From assembly GCA_030037525.1 (NCBI GenBank), contig JASHRC010000274.1, positions 1 through 36,473 on the forward strand: 36,473 bases of DNA. Direction: 5' to 3'. Numbering within the stretch: the first letter of the stretch is position 1; the number at the start of each line of letters is the position of its first letter. The stretch is from Candidatus Acidiferrales bacterium (GTDB taxonomy: Bacteria > Acidobacteriota > Terriglobia > Acidiferrales > UBA7541). A program made the translations under genes and the position numbers. Of this stretch, positions 1 through 9,913 are shown in pieces. Under the pieces are notes generated by a model that saw nothing but the letters and a program-made list of their open reading frames with translations, did no database searches and was not told the origin of the DNA.

Positions 1-228
1 TCGCACGCTCTCGAGGCCCCGATACACGCCGCTATCGGAGAACTCGACCGATACATCAGGGAGCTTCTTGGCGAAGCACTCATCCACGATCCGGTCGAAG
101 CGCTGTTTGAACAAGTAATGCACGTACTTCGATTGCAGCTGCTCGATCTCGATCCTGTCCTCGAGACGCTCGACTCGCGCGGCCAACCGTTCGACCACTC
201 GCAGCAGGTCGTCATGGCTAAGGGACAT
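1..228 (-). CDS. SnoaL-like / NTF2-like protein, N-terminal part (runs off the left edge)
   Basis: Reverse strand from ATG at 228..226 reads MSLSHDDLLRVVERLAARVERLEDRIEIEQLQSKYVHYLFKQRFDRIVDECFAKKLPDVSVEFSDSGVYRGLESVR with no stop to the edge. An N-terminal coiled coil followed by 'EIEQLQSKYVHY..' is typical of SnoaL-like proteins. Confidence 0.6.
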   Translation of the reverse strand, partial: MSLSHDDLLRVVERLAARVERLEDRIEIEQLQSKYVHYLFKQRFDRIVDECFAKKLPDVSVEFSDSGVYRGLESVR

Positions 229-458
229 AAAGGCTCCTTCCGCAGCAGAAACTTACCACTACCACGTGCGCTGGCACCACTTTCGCGAGCCCTTGAACCG
301 CTGTGGGACGCCTTTGTGGATAGACCAAACTGCGTAGCCCGCGGTGGATCGGAAAATGGGAGACCGAACTCGAGAGTCTCCGTGCATGGCGGCTAGGTCC
401 TCGGGACCGCGTGCCGGTATGATGGTGCGTCTCGTGTTCCGAATCCGGAGGTTCTTCG

Positions 459-866
459 ATGAATGGGCGCAAGAGAGCTGCACGGATTCTGGTTGTCTTG
501 GGCAGCATCGTTCTGTTCGCCAGTGCGGCGCTTCATTCCCTAGCCGCCTACCCGAACGTCTCTTCTGCGCTCGGCGGCTCGAATTTGAGCGCTCCTCTCC
601 AAGCCGCGCTGCGCGCTGTTTTTCTGCTGGTCGGGTGGGACTGGATCGTCATTGCGGTCGTCGCGCTGCTCGCTGCTTTCACTGAAGCAAAGTGGCGCAA
701 GATGCTCGTTTTGTTCTGCGCTCTGGCTCTACTCGTCGAGACCGGGTTGACGCTCGCTTTTATTGGCGTTTTTCTGGGCAACGAACTGATCGGTTCAGCG
801 GCGTTGTTGATTCTCTCGGGCGCGCTGCTGTTCGAGAATGGCGACTCAGGCAGAACCGGAGCCTGA
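459..866 (+). CDS. Small multi-pass membrane protein, function unknown
   Basis: 135 aa ORF with about four hydrophobic segments (ILVVLGSIVLFASAALHSL, VFLLVGWDWIVIAVVALLAAF, MLVLFCALALLVETGLTLAFIGVFL, LIGSAALLILSGALLF). A GGAGG motif lies upstream of the ATG. Confidence 0.65.
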   Translation: MNGRKRAARILVVLGSIVLFASAALHSLAAYPNVSSALGGSNLSAPLQAALRAVFLLVGWDWIVIAVVALLAAFTEAKWRKMLVLFCALALLVETGLTLAFIGVFLGNELIGSAALLILSGALLFENGDSGRTGA

Positions 867-900
867 GGCTGCCGGCAGGAGCCCACAACCGACCGAAGCG

Positions 901-2115
901 TTATCCATTCGCTGGGCGACGATCCGGCGTTATTCGTGTGAGCTCCCCCTTCACCGCTTGGAATTGCTCTACGGCAAACTCCAAATCTTCGCGGGTGTGC
1001 GCCGCAGAGATTTGAACGCGGATACGGGCCCGTCCCTGGGGCACCACCGGATAGGAGAATCCGACGACGTATACTCCTCTCTGCAGCAGGAGGTCGGCCA
1101 TCCGGGTGGCCAGCGCCGCCTCGCCCAGCATGACGGGCACGATGGGGTGTTCTCCCGGCAGAATCTCGAAGCCGGCGGTAGCCATGCGTTCGCGAAACAG
1201 CCGCGTGTTGGCGGAAAGGCGCTCGCGCAGCTCCTTGGTTTGGCCGAGCAAGTCCAACACCTTGAGTGAGGCTGCGACGATCATGGGCGCTACGCTGTTT
1301 GAAAACAGATAGGGACGAGACCTTTGCCGCAGCAGATCGACGATTTCCTTTCGGGCACTGGTATACCCGCCGCTTGCCCCGCCGAGCGCCTTGCCCAAGG
1401 TTCCGGTAAGGATGTCGATGCGACCCATCACGCCGTGATGCTCGTGAGTCCCGCGACCGTTCTCCCCCATGAACCCGACCGCATGCGAGTCATCCACCAT
1501 CACCATGGCCCTATAGCGCTCAGCCAGGTCGCAAATCTGAGGCAGCTTCGCAATGTAGCCGTCCATGGAGAAGACGCCGTCGGTGGCGACCAAGATTCGA
1601 CGCCGACCGGCAACCTCTTTCAGCGTAGCTTCCAGATCGTTCATGTCTCCGTTGCGGTAGCGAGCGCGCTGCGCTTTCGACAAGCGAATGCCGTCAATAA
1701 TGCTGGCGTGATTCAGCTCATCGGAGATGATCACATCTTCGGCGTCGAGCAACGTCTCAAACAGCCCTCCGTTGGCGTCAAAGCAGGAGCTGTAGAGAAT
1801 GGTGTCCTCCATGCCGAGGAACTCACTCAACCGTCGTTCGAGCTCCTTGTGGACCTGCTGCGTCCCGCAGATGAAGCGGACCGAGGAGAGGCCGTAGCCC
1901 CAGCGATCGAGCGCCTCGTGTGCGGCCCGGATGACTTCGGGATGATCGGCGAGGCCGAGATAGTTGTTGGCGCAGAGATTCAGCACGCCTTTGGCTTGTG
2001 GCAGGTCCACTCGCCGATTCTGAGGGCTCGCGAGGGTACGCTCGGATTTGTAGAGACCAGCTTCGCGAATCTCGCGCAGCTGCGATTCATAGAGGGGCCT
2101 TGCGGTCTGAAACAT
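901..2115 (-). CDS. kbl: 2-amino-3-ketobutyrate CoA ligase (glycine C-acetyltransferase)
   Basis: 404 aa; PLP-dependent alpha-oxoamine synthase signatures ([83 protein letters not shown]). Directly downstream of tdh. Confidence 0.95.
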   Translation of the reverse strand: MFQTARPLYESQLREIREAGLYKSERTLASPQNRRVDLPQAKGVLNLCANNYLGLADHPEVIRAAHEALDRWGYGLSSVRFICGTQQVHKELERRLSEFLGMEDTILYSSCFDANGGLFETLLDAEDVIISDELNHASIIDGIRLSKAQRARYRNGDMNDLEATLKEVAGRRRILVATDGVFSMDGYIAKLPQICDLAERYRAMVMVDDSHAVGFMGENGRGTHEHHGVMGRIDILTGTLGKALGGASGGYTSARKEIVDLLRQRSRPYLFSNSVAPMIVAASLKVLDLLGQTKELRERLSANTRLFRERMATAGFEILPGEHPIVPVMLGEAALATRMADLLLQRGVYVVGFSYPVVPQGRARIRVQISAAHTREDLEFAVEQFQAVKGELTRITPDRRPANG

Positions 2116-2150
2116 CGGTTTTGGCTCCTATCGGTGCGCTTCGGAACCGA

Positions 2151-3185
2151 TCAATCAGACGCCCGCCAGTCCAAAATCACTTTTCCGGAGTCGCCCGACT
2201 TCATCACCTCGAATCCTTTTGCATACTCCTTCCACGAGAATCGGTTGGTAATGACCGGCCGGATGTCGAGTCCCGATTCCAGCATCACGGTCATTTTGTA
2301 CCAGGTCTCGTACATCTCCCGGCCATAGATACCCTTGATCGTCAGCATGTTGAAGATGACCTGTCGCCAATCGATCGACATCTCACCTGACGGAATGCCC
2401 AGCATGGCAATCTTCGCGCCGTGACTCATGTTCAGAAGCATCTCCCGAAACGCACTCGCGCTTCCCGACATCTCCAGCCCCACGTCAAACCCTTCCTGCA
2501 TGCCGAGCTTTTGCTGAACGTCCCTCAGGCGCACCTCGTTCGCGTTGACCGCACGCGTCACGCCGATTCGTTCCGCAAGCTTGAGCCGCTTGTCATTGAG
2601 ATCGGTGATGACGACGTGGCGCGCCCCGGCATGCCGCACCACCGCAGCCGCCATGATCCCGATGGGGCCTGCCCCAGTGATCAGCACGTCTTCCCCCAGC
2701 ACCGGAAACGATAGCGCCGTGTGCACGGCATTGCCGAAAGGATCGAAGATGGCGGCGATTTCCAGGTCCACCTTGGGGTTATGCCGCCAGATATTGCTCA
2801 TCGGCAGAACAATGTATTCGGCGAAGGCGCCCGGGCGATTCACTCCCACTCCAAGCGTGTGCGCGCATAGATGCCGCCTGCCCGCCAGGCAATTACGGCA
2901 GCGGCCACACACCACGTGGCCCTCGCCACTGACGATTTCCCCCGGAAGGAAGTCGTTGACATTGGCGCCCACGGCGACCACTTCTCCCACGAACTCGTGG
3001 CCGATGATCAGCGGGACGGGAATCGTTGCCTGGGCCCAAGCGTCCCAGTCGTAGATGTGCAGATCGGTTCCGCAGATTCCCGTCAGCAATACGCGGATCA
3101 GCACATCGTTGATCCCCGGCTCGGGAACGGGGACTTCCTCAAGCGAAAGCCCCGCTGCGGGTCTGGCCTTCACCAGCGCTTTCAT
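2151..3185 (-). CDS. tdh: L-threonine 3-dehydrogenase (zinc-dependent medium-chain dehydrogenase)
   Basis: [85 protein letters not shown] is open to 3218 but the start is probably the internal Met at 3185. 35 bp from kbl on the same strand. Confidence 0.95.
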   Translation of the reverse strand: MKALVKARPAAGLSLEEVPVPEPGINDVLIRVLLTGICGTDLHIYDWDAWAQATIPVPLIIGHEFVGEVVAVGANVNDFLPGEIVSGEGHVVCGRCRNCLAGRRHLCAHTLGVGVNRPGAFAEYIVLPMSNIWRHNPKVDLEIAAIFDPFGNAVHTALSFPVLGEDVLITGAGPIGIMAAAVVRHAGARHVVITDLNDKRLKLAERIGVTRAVNANEVRLRDVQQKLGMQEGFDVGLEMSGSASAFREMLLNMSHGAKIAMLGIPSGEMSIDWRQVIFNMLTIKGIYGREMYETWYKMTVMLESGLDIRPVITNRFSWKEYAKGFEVMKSGDSGKVILDWRASD

Positions 3186-3312
3186 CGATTTCGCCCACCC
3201 ATAGGAACGTAGCTCCAAGCTACAGGTCTAAATAAGCTGGTCTTTCCCACACCAGAGACAGGGCCACCTCGTCACCGATCACAGGGTGTCCCGGGGCCTG
3301 TCATCTCAACAC

Positions 3313-3330
3313 TGTTTCGCAAACGAAACA
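3313..3330. promoter_or_regulatory. Inverted repeat TGTTTCG-CAAA-CGAAACA, candidate operator upstream of tdh
   Basis: Perfect 7+7 bp arms with a 4 bp spacer in the tdh upstream intergenic region; size and form resemble TetR-family operators. Confidence 0.4.
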
Positions 3331-3643
3331 ATATCGAATCTCGACTCCGCCTAAGACATCAGCTCAGCAAAAGCCGGTCAATCTTAACTCCTTGGGTCCC
3401 GGAAACCCTAAAGGCCCTCAAGTGACTGACCCAGGTTGGGATTCTGCCGGCGATGCTGATCGCGGCCGCAGTCAGGCACTCACATCCAGCAGGTCGGGAG
3501 GGTGTCTTCTGTCCTTGGGAAGATAGGGGGTGACAAAGTCGCGAGAGAAAGGGAAAAAGCAGCGACCAGTTTTTCGGTTTGGGATTATACTTGCGCCGCC
3601 CAGCCCGCCTGGAGTACCACAACCGCCCGATGAGAGGTTCCGT

Positions 3644-4843
3644 ATGACTGCTCGAGCCTGGCTTCATCGAATGTCGTTTTGCCTGTTGCTCGGTCCTCTC
3701 TGCTTGACTTCTTCTACTTTCGCGCAAGATCCCCAGGGCAAGCCCAACATTGTGGTGTCTGCGAGTGAATCGGTCTGCCCTACGGCGCAATACAGTTCCA
3801 TTCAACAAGCCGTCAAGGCAGCTTCTCCGGGCGAACTCATTGAGGTTTGCGCGGGCACATACAATGAGCAAGTGACCATTGAAAAAAACATCCGCATTCA
3901 CGGCGATGACGGCGCGATTCTCCAACCGAATCCGATGACTGCGAATGGGACGGGGATTGTCTCGGGAGAACCCGTGGCCGCCGCGATTCTGGCACAAAAC
4001 GCCGCAGAAGTTGCGATCGAGGGCCTCATCGTGGACGGAACATTCAACGGTATCACGGCATGCTCCCCGACTCTTTACGGCATTCTGTTTCAGAATGCGT
4101 CGGGAGTGATCCGGCACAATGCCGTGAAGCATATGAGGCTTCCGGCAGTGCCGGGCTGCCAGAGCGGGAACGCCATTGCGGTCGAATCCCAGGGCGCAAG
4201 CTCCCAGGTGGATATATCCGCGAATAGCGTCCACGGGTATCAGAAGAATGGCATCACGGCGAACGAGTCCGGAACAAGCGTGAACATAGAAGGCAACACA
4301 GCAACAGCACCCGGGCCTGCGACCAGTTCGGATGCGGCGCCCAATGGAATCCAAATCGGATTCGGAGCGACGGGAAGCATCGTGGGCAACAATGTTGCTG
4401 ACCATGTCTGGACGCCCTGCGTTTCGGTCGACAGCTGTACGGCGAACGGAACGGGAATCCTGATCTTTGAATCCAATGGAGTTACGATCACAGAGAATAC
4501 CGTCGGTGTAAGTCAGATCGGCATCGCGGTCATCGGCGATGACGCTTCGATTATCGGGAATAACGTCTTTGACTCCAAGGTTCTTTGGGGCATCGTACTT
4601 CAGGGCAATAACAACGTCGCGGAAAGCAACAGGATCACACATTCCAGCGACGCCGGTATTTTCGTGCAGGGCAATGACAACACCATTCAGCAAAATCAAA
4701 TAAGTGATGCAGGGGTGGGCATTCAAAAGGCCGCCGGCTCCATGGGGAACGCGATCGCGGGCAACACCTTTTTTGACATTGCGGGCCAATTGGTCCAGGA
4801 CCCGGCCGGTTCCGAATCGCTCCAGGTCCAACCGATGCGCTAG
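3644..4843 (+). CDS. Secreted parallel beta-helix (pectin-lyase-like/NosD-like) repeat protein
   Basis: Signal peptide MTARAWLHRMSFCLLLGPLCLTSSTFAQ, then 'YSSIQQAVKAASPGELIEVCAGTYNEQVTIEKNIRIHG' and repeated N-rich rungs (GNNVFDSKVLWGIVLQGNNNVAESNRITHSSDAGIFVQGNDNTIQQNQISDAG). ORF is open from 3530; start placed at the ATG preceding the signal peptide. Confidence 0.85.
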   Translation: MTARAWLHRMSFCLLLGPLCLTSSTFAQDPQGKPNIVVSASESVCPTAQYSSIQQAVKAASPGELIEVCAGTYNEQVTIEKNIRIHGDDGAILQPNPMTANGTGIVSGEPVAAAILAQNAAEVAIEGLIVDGTFNGITACSPTLYGILFQNASGVIRHNAVKHMRLPAVPGCQSGNAIAVESQGASSQVDISANSVHGYQKNGITANESGTSVNIEGNTATAPGPATSSDAAPNGIQIGFGATGSIVGNNVADHVWTPCVSVDSCTANGTGILIFESNGVTITENTVGVSQIGIAVIGDDASIIGNNVFDSKVLWGIVLQGNNNVAESNRITHSSDAGIFVQGNDNTIQQNQISDAGVGIQKAAGSMGNAIAGNTFFDIAGQLVQDPAGSESLQVQPMR

Positions 4844-4854
4844 CTCTAAACCTT

Positions 4855-5345
4855 TGCCCCCCCCTCTCCCCTGCTGATCTCGCAGCGGGAAAGTGCCACG
4901 GACGAAAATCATGGGTGTCCACGCCGACATCGATCGAAAGTGATCGATCGAGGCTGGGCAGTCGCCCCTGCGAGTGCCGTACAAATGCCAGGCTGGGTGA
5001 ATGATTCCAGACGCGCATTGCGCAATGGCAAAGCACGATGCGTTGGCCATTGATTGAGACCTCCGCCAGATCGCCAAGCCAAGAAAACTCCTGAGTTACC
5101 TTGCGCGTGTCCTTGTCGTGGTTGCCGGGCACAGCGAATATCTTCTTGCATCGAACGCGCGGCGTAGCTCCACTGCCCTTGCTTTTGGACCGATGCAGAA
5201 GTCCCCGAGAAACTAGAAGATGTCGTTCGTTTTGACGAGGCTGTTCAACTGTTCGATAATTGTCCGATTCATCTCCTCGACCGTATCGAAAGGACGATTA
5301 CCATACCGAATGACGTTTTTGTGGCCGAGATGAAAATCGGCAATA
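4855..5345 (-). pseudogene. Degenerate calcineurin-like metallophosphoesterase
   Basis: Reverse-strand pieces in alternating frames: FIADFHLGHKNVIRYGNRPFDTVEEMNRTIIEQLNSLVKTNDIF*FLGDFCIG (in-frame TAG at 5215..5213), then PGNHDKDTRKVTQEF..INGQRIVLCHCAMRVWNHS, then PAWHLYG, then HSQGRLPSLDRSLSIDVGVDTHDFRPWHF. D-x-H, GD, GNHD and GHS-like motifs are recognisable. Boundaries approximate. Confidence 0.8.
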
Positions 5346-5667
5346 AATCAGAGGTTGAGCATCGGGGAGCTTCTCACCTAACCGTGGCGGCGACGCGAAG
5401 AATCTGTCTTTGAATGGAAGAACGCAGGTCCTTTGGGAGGAGGTCCGCCTGTTCGAGCGATTTCCAGCCTGCGACAGTCCTCTGCGCGGTTTCGACCGCG
5501 ATCTTCCAGAGCGGGCTTGCTGGAATTCTTGCCTTCGGTAAGGCATCCGGCGTTTCCAGTTCGCATAAGGTCACATCAAAGTTAACAGGTTCTAGGGTAT
5601 TGCAAATACAAAGCGGTGCGTAAAGTGGTATAACGGCCTTCAATCAGTACGATGGAGCTTCCTCGCC

Positions 5668-6357
5668 ATGGATCAGCGGGCTGCTGAGCGGTCATCTCCG
5701 AAAAAGGAACAACGGAGGGCCGTGCGTTTTCCGGTCCTGGTTCCTGTAGAAGCGATGTGGCAGGAGGCCGACGGCAGGATCGTGAAAGAGGCCGCTCAAG
5801 CCAGAGAGGTAAACCCACAAGGTGGCCTGCTGGACATGAAAACTTCCCCCAGCGTTGGCAGCCAACTTGAGTTGACCAACCTCCTTTCGGGCGAAACGTT
5901 TCGGGCGCGTGTTGTAGGAGCCCGCCGCTCGAAGGAGGGCAATCTATCAGGCGTGGCCGTTGAGCTTTTGGTTCCGAGTGAGACATTCTGGGGCGTAAAT
6001 TTCCAGCTCAAGAAAACCAGCGCCGAACTGCTCAGGCTGGAGCGAGCTATGCAGTCGGCCAGCGTGGACCCCCGCATACTAAGGGAGTTTCGCGAGGCCG
6101 TCGATTATGTGCGCAAGACGGCATGGGCCGTCCAAGAGTGGCACGAGCGCCAATTGCAGGACCACGATCCTCAGACGCTGCTCCCCTTGCTCACTGCTGA
6201 GCGCCTTCGCCGCGCCACTCAGCTTAGCAGGACGATCCTGGCAGACTTGGCTGCCCACGAAGTAACCCGCGAAACCCAAGGAATTGAAGAGTTCTTTCGA
6301 GCCGTCGAGAGCATGCACCAGCGCCTGCTGGGCCTGTTCAGGGATCTTGAACCCTGA
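5668..6357 (+). CDS. PilZ-like domain protein with C-terminal helical extension
   Basis: RRAVRFPVLVPVEAMWQ.. resembles the PilZ RxxxR start, followed by a beta-rich stretch to VELLVPSETFWGVNF, then a helical region rich in Leu/Arg/Glu. Confidence 0.6.
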   Translation: MDQRAAERSSPKKEQRRAVRFPVLVPVEAMWQEADGRIVKEAAQAREVNPQGGLLDMKTSPSVGSQLELTNLLSGETFRARVVGARRSKEGNLSGVAVELLVPSETFWGVNFQLKKTSAELLRLERAMQSASVDPRILREFREAVDYVRKTAWAVQEWHERQLQDHDPQTLLPLLTAERLRRATQLSRTILADLAAHEVTRETQGIEEFFRAVESMHQRLLGLFRDLEP

Positions 6358-6479
6358 TGGTGAGTTTCCAGTTGGTAGCAACGGGCCCAAACGAAGTCCT
6401 AGCTTGCGCAGGAGATTCTGGTCCGCTACTCGGGAACCCCCGGCAGGACGCAACAGCCGAATCCACTCGGGAGCCATAA

Positions 6480-8183
6480 GTGGATTTGCGACCTAGTAAC
6501 AGGTTGAGCTACGCGAGCGGACCAAGCGACGTGCCCCTCCTCGGTAGGTGTATCGGCGAAGCACTCGAAGACACCGCGGCCCGATATCCAGACAATGATG
6601 CGCTCGTCGTTTGTCATCAGGGCAAGCGCTATACGTACGACCAGCTTAACGAAGAAGTCGATCGCACCGCGCGCGGGCTGCTGAGTTTCGGCATTGAGAA
6701 AGGGGACAGGATTGGCATTTGGGCAACAAACTGTGCCGAATGGGTCCTGACCCAGTTTGCTGCGGCCAAGATCGGCGCCATTCTAGTGAATATCAATCCT
6801 TCAAACCGAGCGCGCGAGCTTGAGTACGTGTTACGCCAGTCCGAGTGCCAAACGCTGCTGCTCATCGAAGGATTCCGAGATATGGATTACGTACAGGCTG
6901 TCGGTGAGATCTGTTCGGAACTCGGTAGCGGCGACTCTGACACCGTGCACTCGAGGAACCTTCCGCAGCTGCGACGACTGATTCTCATCGGAGGGAAACC
7001 TCCTCGAGGAATGCAGGGCTGGGATCAGGTTGTGGAGCGCGGCACAAGGATCCCGTGCGAACAGCTCCTGGCACGCGAATCGCAGCTAGATTTTGACGAT
7101 GCCATCAACATTCAATACACCTCCGGAACTACGGGATTTCCGAAAGGCGCGACTCTTTCCCATCACAACATCGTGAACAATGGCGCACTGGTCGCACAAG
7201 CGATGCGGTTCACCGATCGGGACCGGCTGTGCATTCCAGTGCCCTTCTATCACTGCTTTGGAATGGTCGTGGCGAACATGGCGTGCGTGGTCAGTGGGGC
7301 CACCATGGTAGTGCCGTCCGCTTATTTTGAAGCGGAAGCCACGCTGAAGGCAGTCTCGGAGGAGCGTTGCACTGCGCTGCACGGTGTTCCCACCATGTTC
7401 ATCGCGGAGTTGCAGCACCCTGAGTTCAACAGATTCGACCTTGGTACATTGCGGACGGGCGTCATGGCTGGCTCGCCGTGCCCGATTGAGGTGATGAAGC
7501 GGGTCGTCAATCAGATGCACTGTCGCGAGATGACCATTGCCTATGGGTTGACGGAGGCGTCACCGGTGGTTACGCAAACTACCCCGGATGATCCTATTGA
7601 GCGACGTGTCACCACCGTTGGCAAGGCGTTACCGCATACAGAAGTCAAGATCATAGACCCGCTGAGCGGCAGGATCGTGCCTAGAGGAGTTACGGGCGAG
7701 CTTTGCACGCGCGGTTACCAGGTCATGAAGGGCTATTACAAGGATCCCGCAGCGACGAATGCCGCAATCGACAGGGGAGGATGGTTACACACCGGCGATC
7801 TTGCGGTGCTGGATGAAGAAGGCTACTTCCAGATTACAGGGCGAGCAAAAGACATGATTATTCGCGGAGGAGAGAACGTATATCCGCGGGAAATCGAGGA
7901 GTTTCTGTACACGTGCCCGGGGATCGCAGCTGTACAGGTCATTGGAGTTCCGGATCAGAAGTACGGGGAACAGGTGATGGCCTGGATCAAGTTGGAACCG
8001 GGTTCACAACTCGGCCCGCCGGAAATTCGGGCGTTCTGCGAAGGCAAGATTGCACATTTCAAAATTCCTCACTACGTCAAAATCGTCGACGAGTTTCCGA
8101 TGACCGTAACTGGGAAGGTGCAAAAGTTCAAAATGCGGGAGGCCGCGATCAAGGAGCTTGGGCTTGGCGGGTGTCAAGCATAG
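6480..8183 (+). CDS. AMP-binding fatty-acyl-CoA synthetase family protein
   Basis: 567 aa, GTG start; [95 protein letters not shown]. Confidence 0.93.
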   Translation: MDLRPSNRLSYASGPSDVPLLGRCIGEALEDTAARYPDNDALVVCHQGKRYTYDQLNEEVDRTARGLLSFGIEKGDRIGIWATNCAEWVLTQFAAAKIGAILVNINPSNRARELEYVLRQSECQTLLLIEGFRDMDYVQAVGEICSELGSGDSDTVHSRNLPQLRRLILIGGKPPRGMQGWDQVVERGTRIPCEQLLARESQLDFDDAINIQYTSGTTGFPKGATLSHHNIVNNGALVAQAMRFTDRDRLCIPVPFYHCFGMVVANMACVVSGATMVVPSAYFEAEATLKAVSEERCTALHGVPTMFIAELQHPEFNRFDLGTLRTGVMAGSPCPIEVMKRVVNQMHCREMTIAYGLTEASPVVTQTTPDDPIERRVTTVGKALPHTEVKIIDPLSGRIVPRGVTGELCTRGYQVMKGYYKDPAATNAAIDRGGWLHTGDLAVLDEEGYFQITGRAKDMIIRGGENVYPREIEEFLYTCPGIAAVQVIGVPDQKYGEQVMAWIKLEPGSQLGPPEIRAFCEGKIAHFKIPHYVKIVDEFPMTVTGKVQKFKMREAAIKELGLGGCQA

Positions 8184-8433
8184 GATCGCGCCCGTTAGAG
8201 GAGGGACTAGCGGGAGGCATCAAATGGTTCGAGTGCCCAGGCGGCTCGATACGGCTGCATTTTCATTTCTACCTCTATCGGAATGAGGCCCTCGTTTTGC
8301 TGAGCAGCTCTATAGAATGCATTTTTAGAAGAATTTGACAAAAGCGTGAGATCGCCGGAAATCCCCGAAAGAAAATGGAAGAGGGTCGCGCGAGCATAGC
8401 TGGGGGTGAACCAACCGTGAGGGGGGTGCGCCG

Positions 8434-9636
8434 ATGGCCATTGAGGGACTGCAGAAGGAGCAGCGGGGCCGCCGGCTGGGCGATTACCTCAGACGGCTGC
8501 GGCCAGAGCGTTGGCGGATGGCGCCCGTGCCCACTGCCGTCGCGGTCATTCTTTTTGTCGGTCTGGGCCTGTTTGCGGAGGCGTCGGCAAACGAGGGTGT
8601 GGCGTCCAGGACCTCGCCGTGTCCCTCCGGTTTCGTGGATAAAGCCACGCGAGCGCTTGAAAGCTATCGCGCGAGGAGCAAAGCTCCCGGCGTGGCCGTC
8701 GCATTCTTCGACAACAACAAAGCTTGCGTTCTGGTCAGCGGTGTCAACGGCGGGAGAAAGCCGGGTCCAGTCATTCCTCAGACTATCTTCGCCATGGGCT
8801 CGGTGCAGAAGGTCTTCAATGCGACCCTCCTCGCGTATGAGATTGCGCAAGGGAAAACGACGATTGATGACGCGGCAGCGAAATACCTGGTCGCAGCCAA
8901 CGGCAGAAGGGTTTCACCCAGATCTGCTTTCTTTGGAATTACTTTTGGAAATCTTGTAACTCACACGGCGTCGCTTCCCAACGGGCAGCCCCACGCGCCA
9001 GAACGAGACGGCTGGAGTCTCTATCGAGATCGGCCTATGCCATCGGCGCTGATGGCTTTTCTGAATTCTTGGAAGCCACCTTATCCTCCCGGAACGCGCT
9101 ACAGCTATTCGAACCTCGGATTTGTCATTCTGGGACACGCGGTCGCTACGATTGCCAATAGGCCCTACAGCGAGTTCCTCAAGGAGGCGATCACCCGACC
9201 CCTCGGCATGACACGCACCGCTCGGGCTATTTGCGACCGGCCAAACCCGTTGTGTGCGTCCGGGCACAACGCAGACGGGCAGCCCGCTGCCGGGAGTCCC
9301 GTGGGGCTTTGGACTACGGCCGAAGACATGTTGCTTTTCATCGAGGCGAATCTCGGGGCTCTCCCGTTGCCAGATTTGCAGGCCCGGGCAATCAGCATCA
9401 CCCATCAGGAGTTGTTTCGCGAAGACGCAAACCATGCTGTCGGCATGGCTTGGGAAGAGTGGCACAGCGGCGATGCTTTGCTTCTCTCCAAGAATGGCGA
9501 GGACTCTGGCTTTACCAGTTGGCTAGCCTTTCAGCCCAACCGCTACCGCGGGGTTGCCGTGCTCAGTAATGGAGCGGGGAAGCCGGCCCCCGCAAGCCTG
9601 GGACTAGAATTGTTGTCGATGTCCGCTGATCACTGA
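8434..9636 (+). CDS. Serine hydrolase, beta-lactamase class C / penicillin-binding-protein-like fold
   Basis: Hydrophobic N-terminal segment (VPTAVAVILFVGLGLFAEASA), SxxK-type motif in FAMGSVQKVFNATLLA, YSN motif in YSYSNLGFVILGHAVA, RPLGMTRT, C-terminal LLLSKNGEDSGFTSWLAFQP. Confidence 0.85.
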   Translation: MAIEGLQKEQRGRRLGDYLRRLRPERWRMAPVPTAVAVILFVGLGLFAEASANEGVASRTSPCPSGFVDKATRALESYRARSKAPGVAVAFFDNNKACVLVSGVNGGRKPGPVIPQTIFAMGSVQKVFNATLLAYEIAQGKTTIDDAAAKYLVAANGRRVSPRSAFFGITFGNLVTHTASLPNGQPHAPERDGWSLYRDRPMPSALMAFLNSWKPPYPPGTRYSYSNLGFVILGHAVATIANRPYSEFLKEAITRPLGMTRTARAICDRPNPLCASGHNADGQPAAGSPVGLWTTAEDMLLFIEANLGALPLPDLQARAISITHQELFREDANHAVGMAWEEWHSGDALLLSKNGEDSGFTSWLAFQPNRYRGVAVLSNGAGKPAPASLGLELLSMSADH

Positions 9637-9913
9637 TTCGAGACCTGGTAGGAATATCTTCCGAAACTTAAATTGCGTCGAAGCCTCTACGCGTGCGGCC
9701 CCGAAATGGGAAGTGCTGCCAGGCGGGCGTTAGAACGGCAAAAACCGCACGATGTCTGGATCTGTGTCTCTCCAACCGATGAGGGATGCGGCGGCAGGGC
9801 AGCGAATGCGCCGGGGCGACGCTGTGCCGATGTGGCAACCGCTGAAGATTGTTGAATTGAACCGGATGCGGCGGTGAGTATAGAGTTGCGCTGACCAGTC
9901 CGGCAGGTGCGCT

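Noticed and set aside
1324-2328. 334 aa plus-strand ORF
   Set aside because: Antisense to kbl and the end of tdh, both strongly recognisable; no own homology seen.
3359-5077. 572 aa minus-strand ORF antisense to the beta-helix gene
   Set aside because: Most of it is the shadow of the beta-helix coding frame, which has a signal peptide and clear repeats. Only its first part overlaps the metallophosphoesterase pseudogene.
5374-5643. 89 aa minus-strand ORF upstream of the PilZ-like gene
   Set aside because: Composition is plausible for a protein, but there is no recognisable family and it overlaps other open frames; insufficient support.
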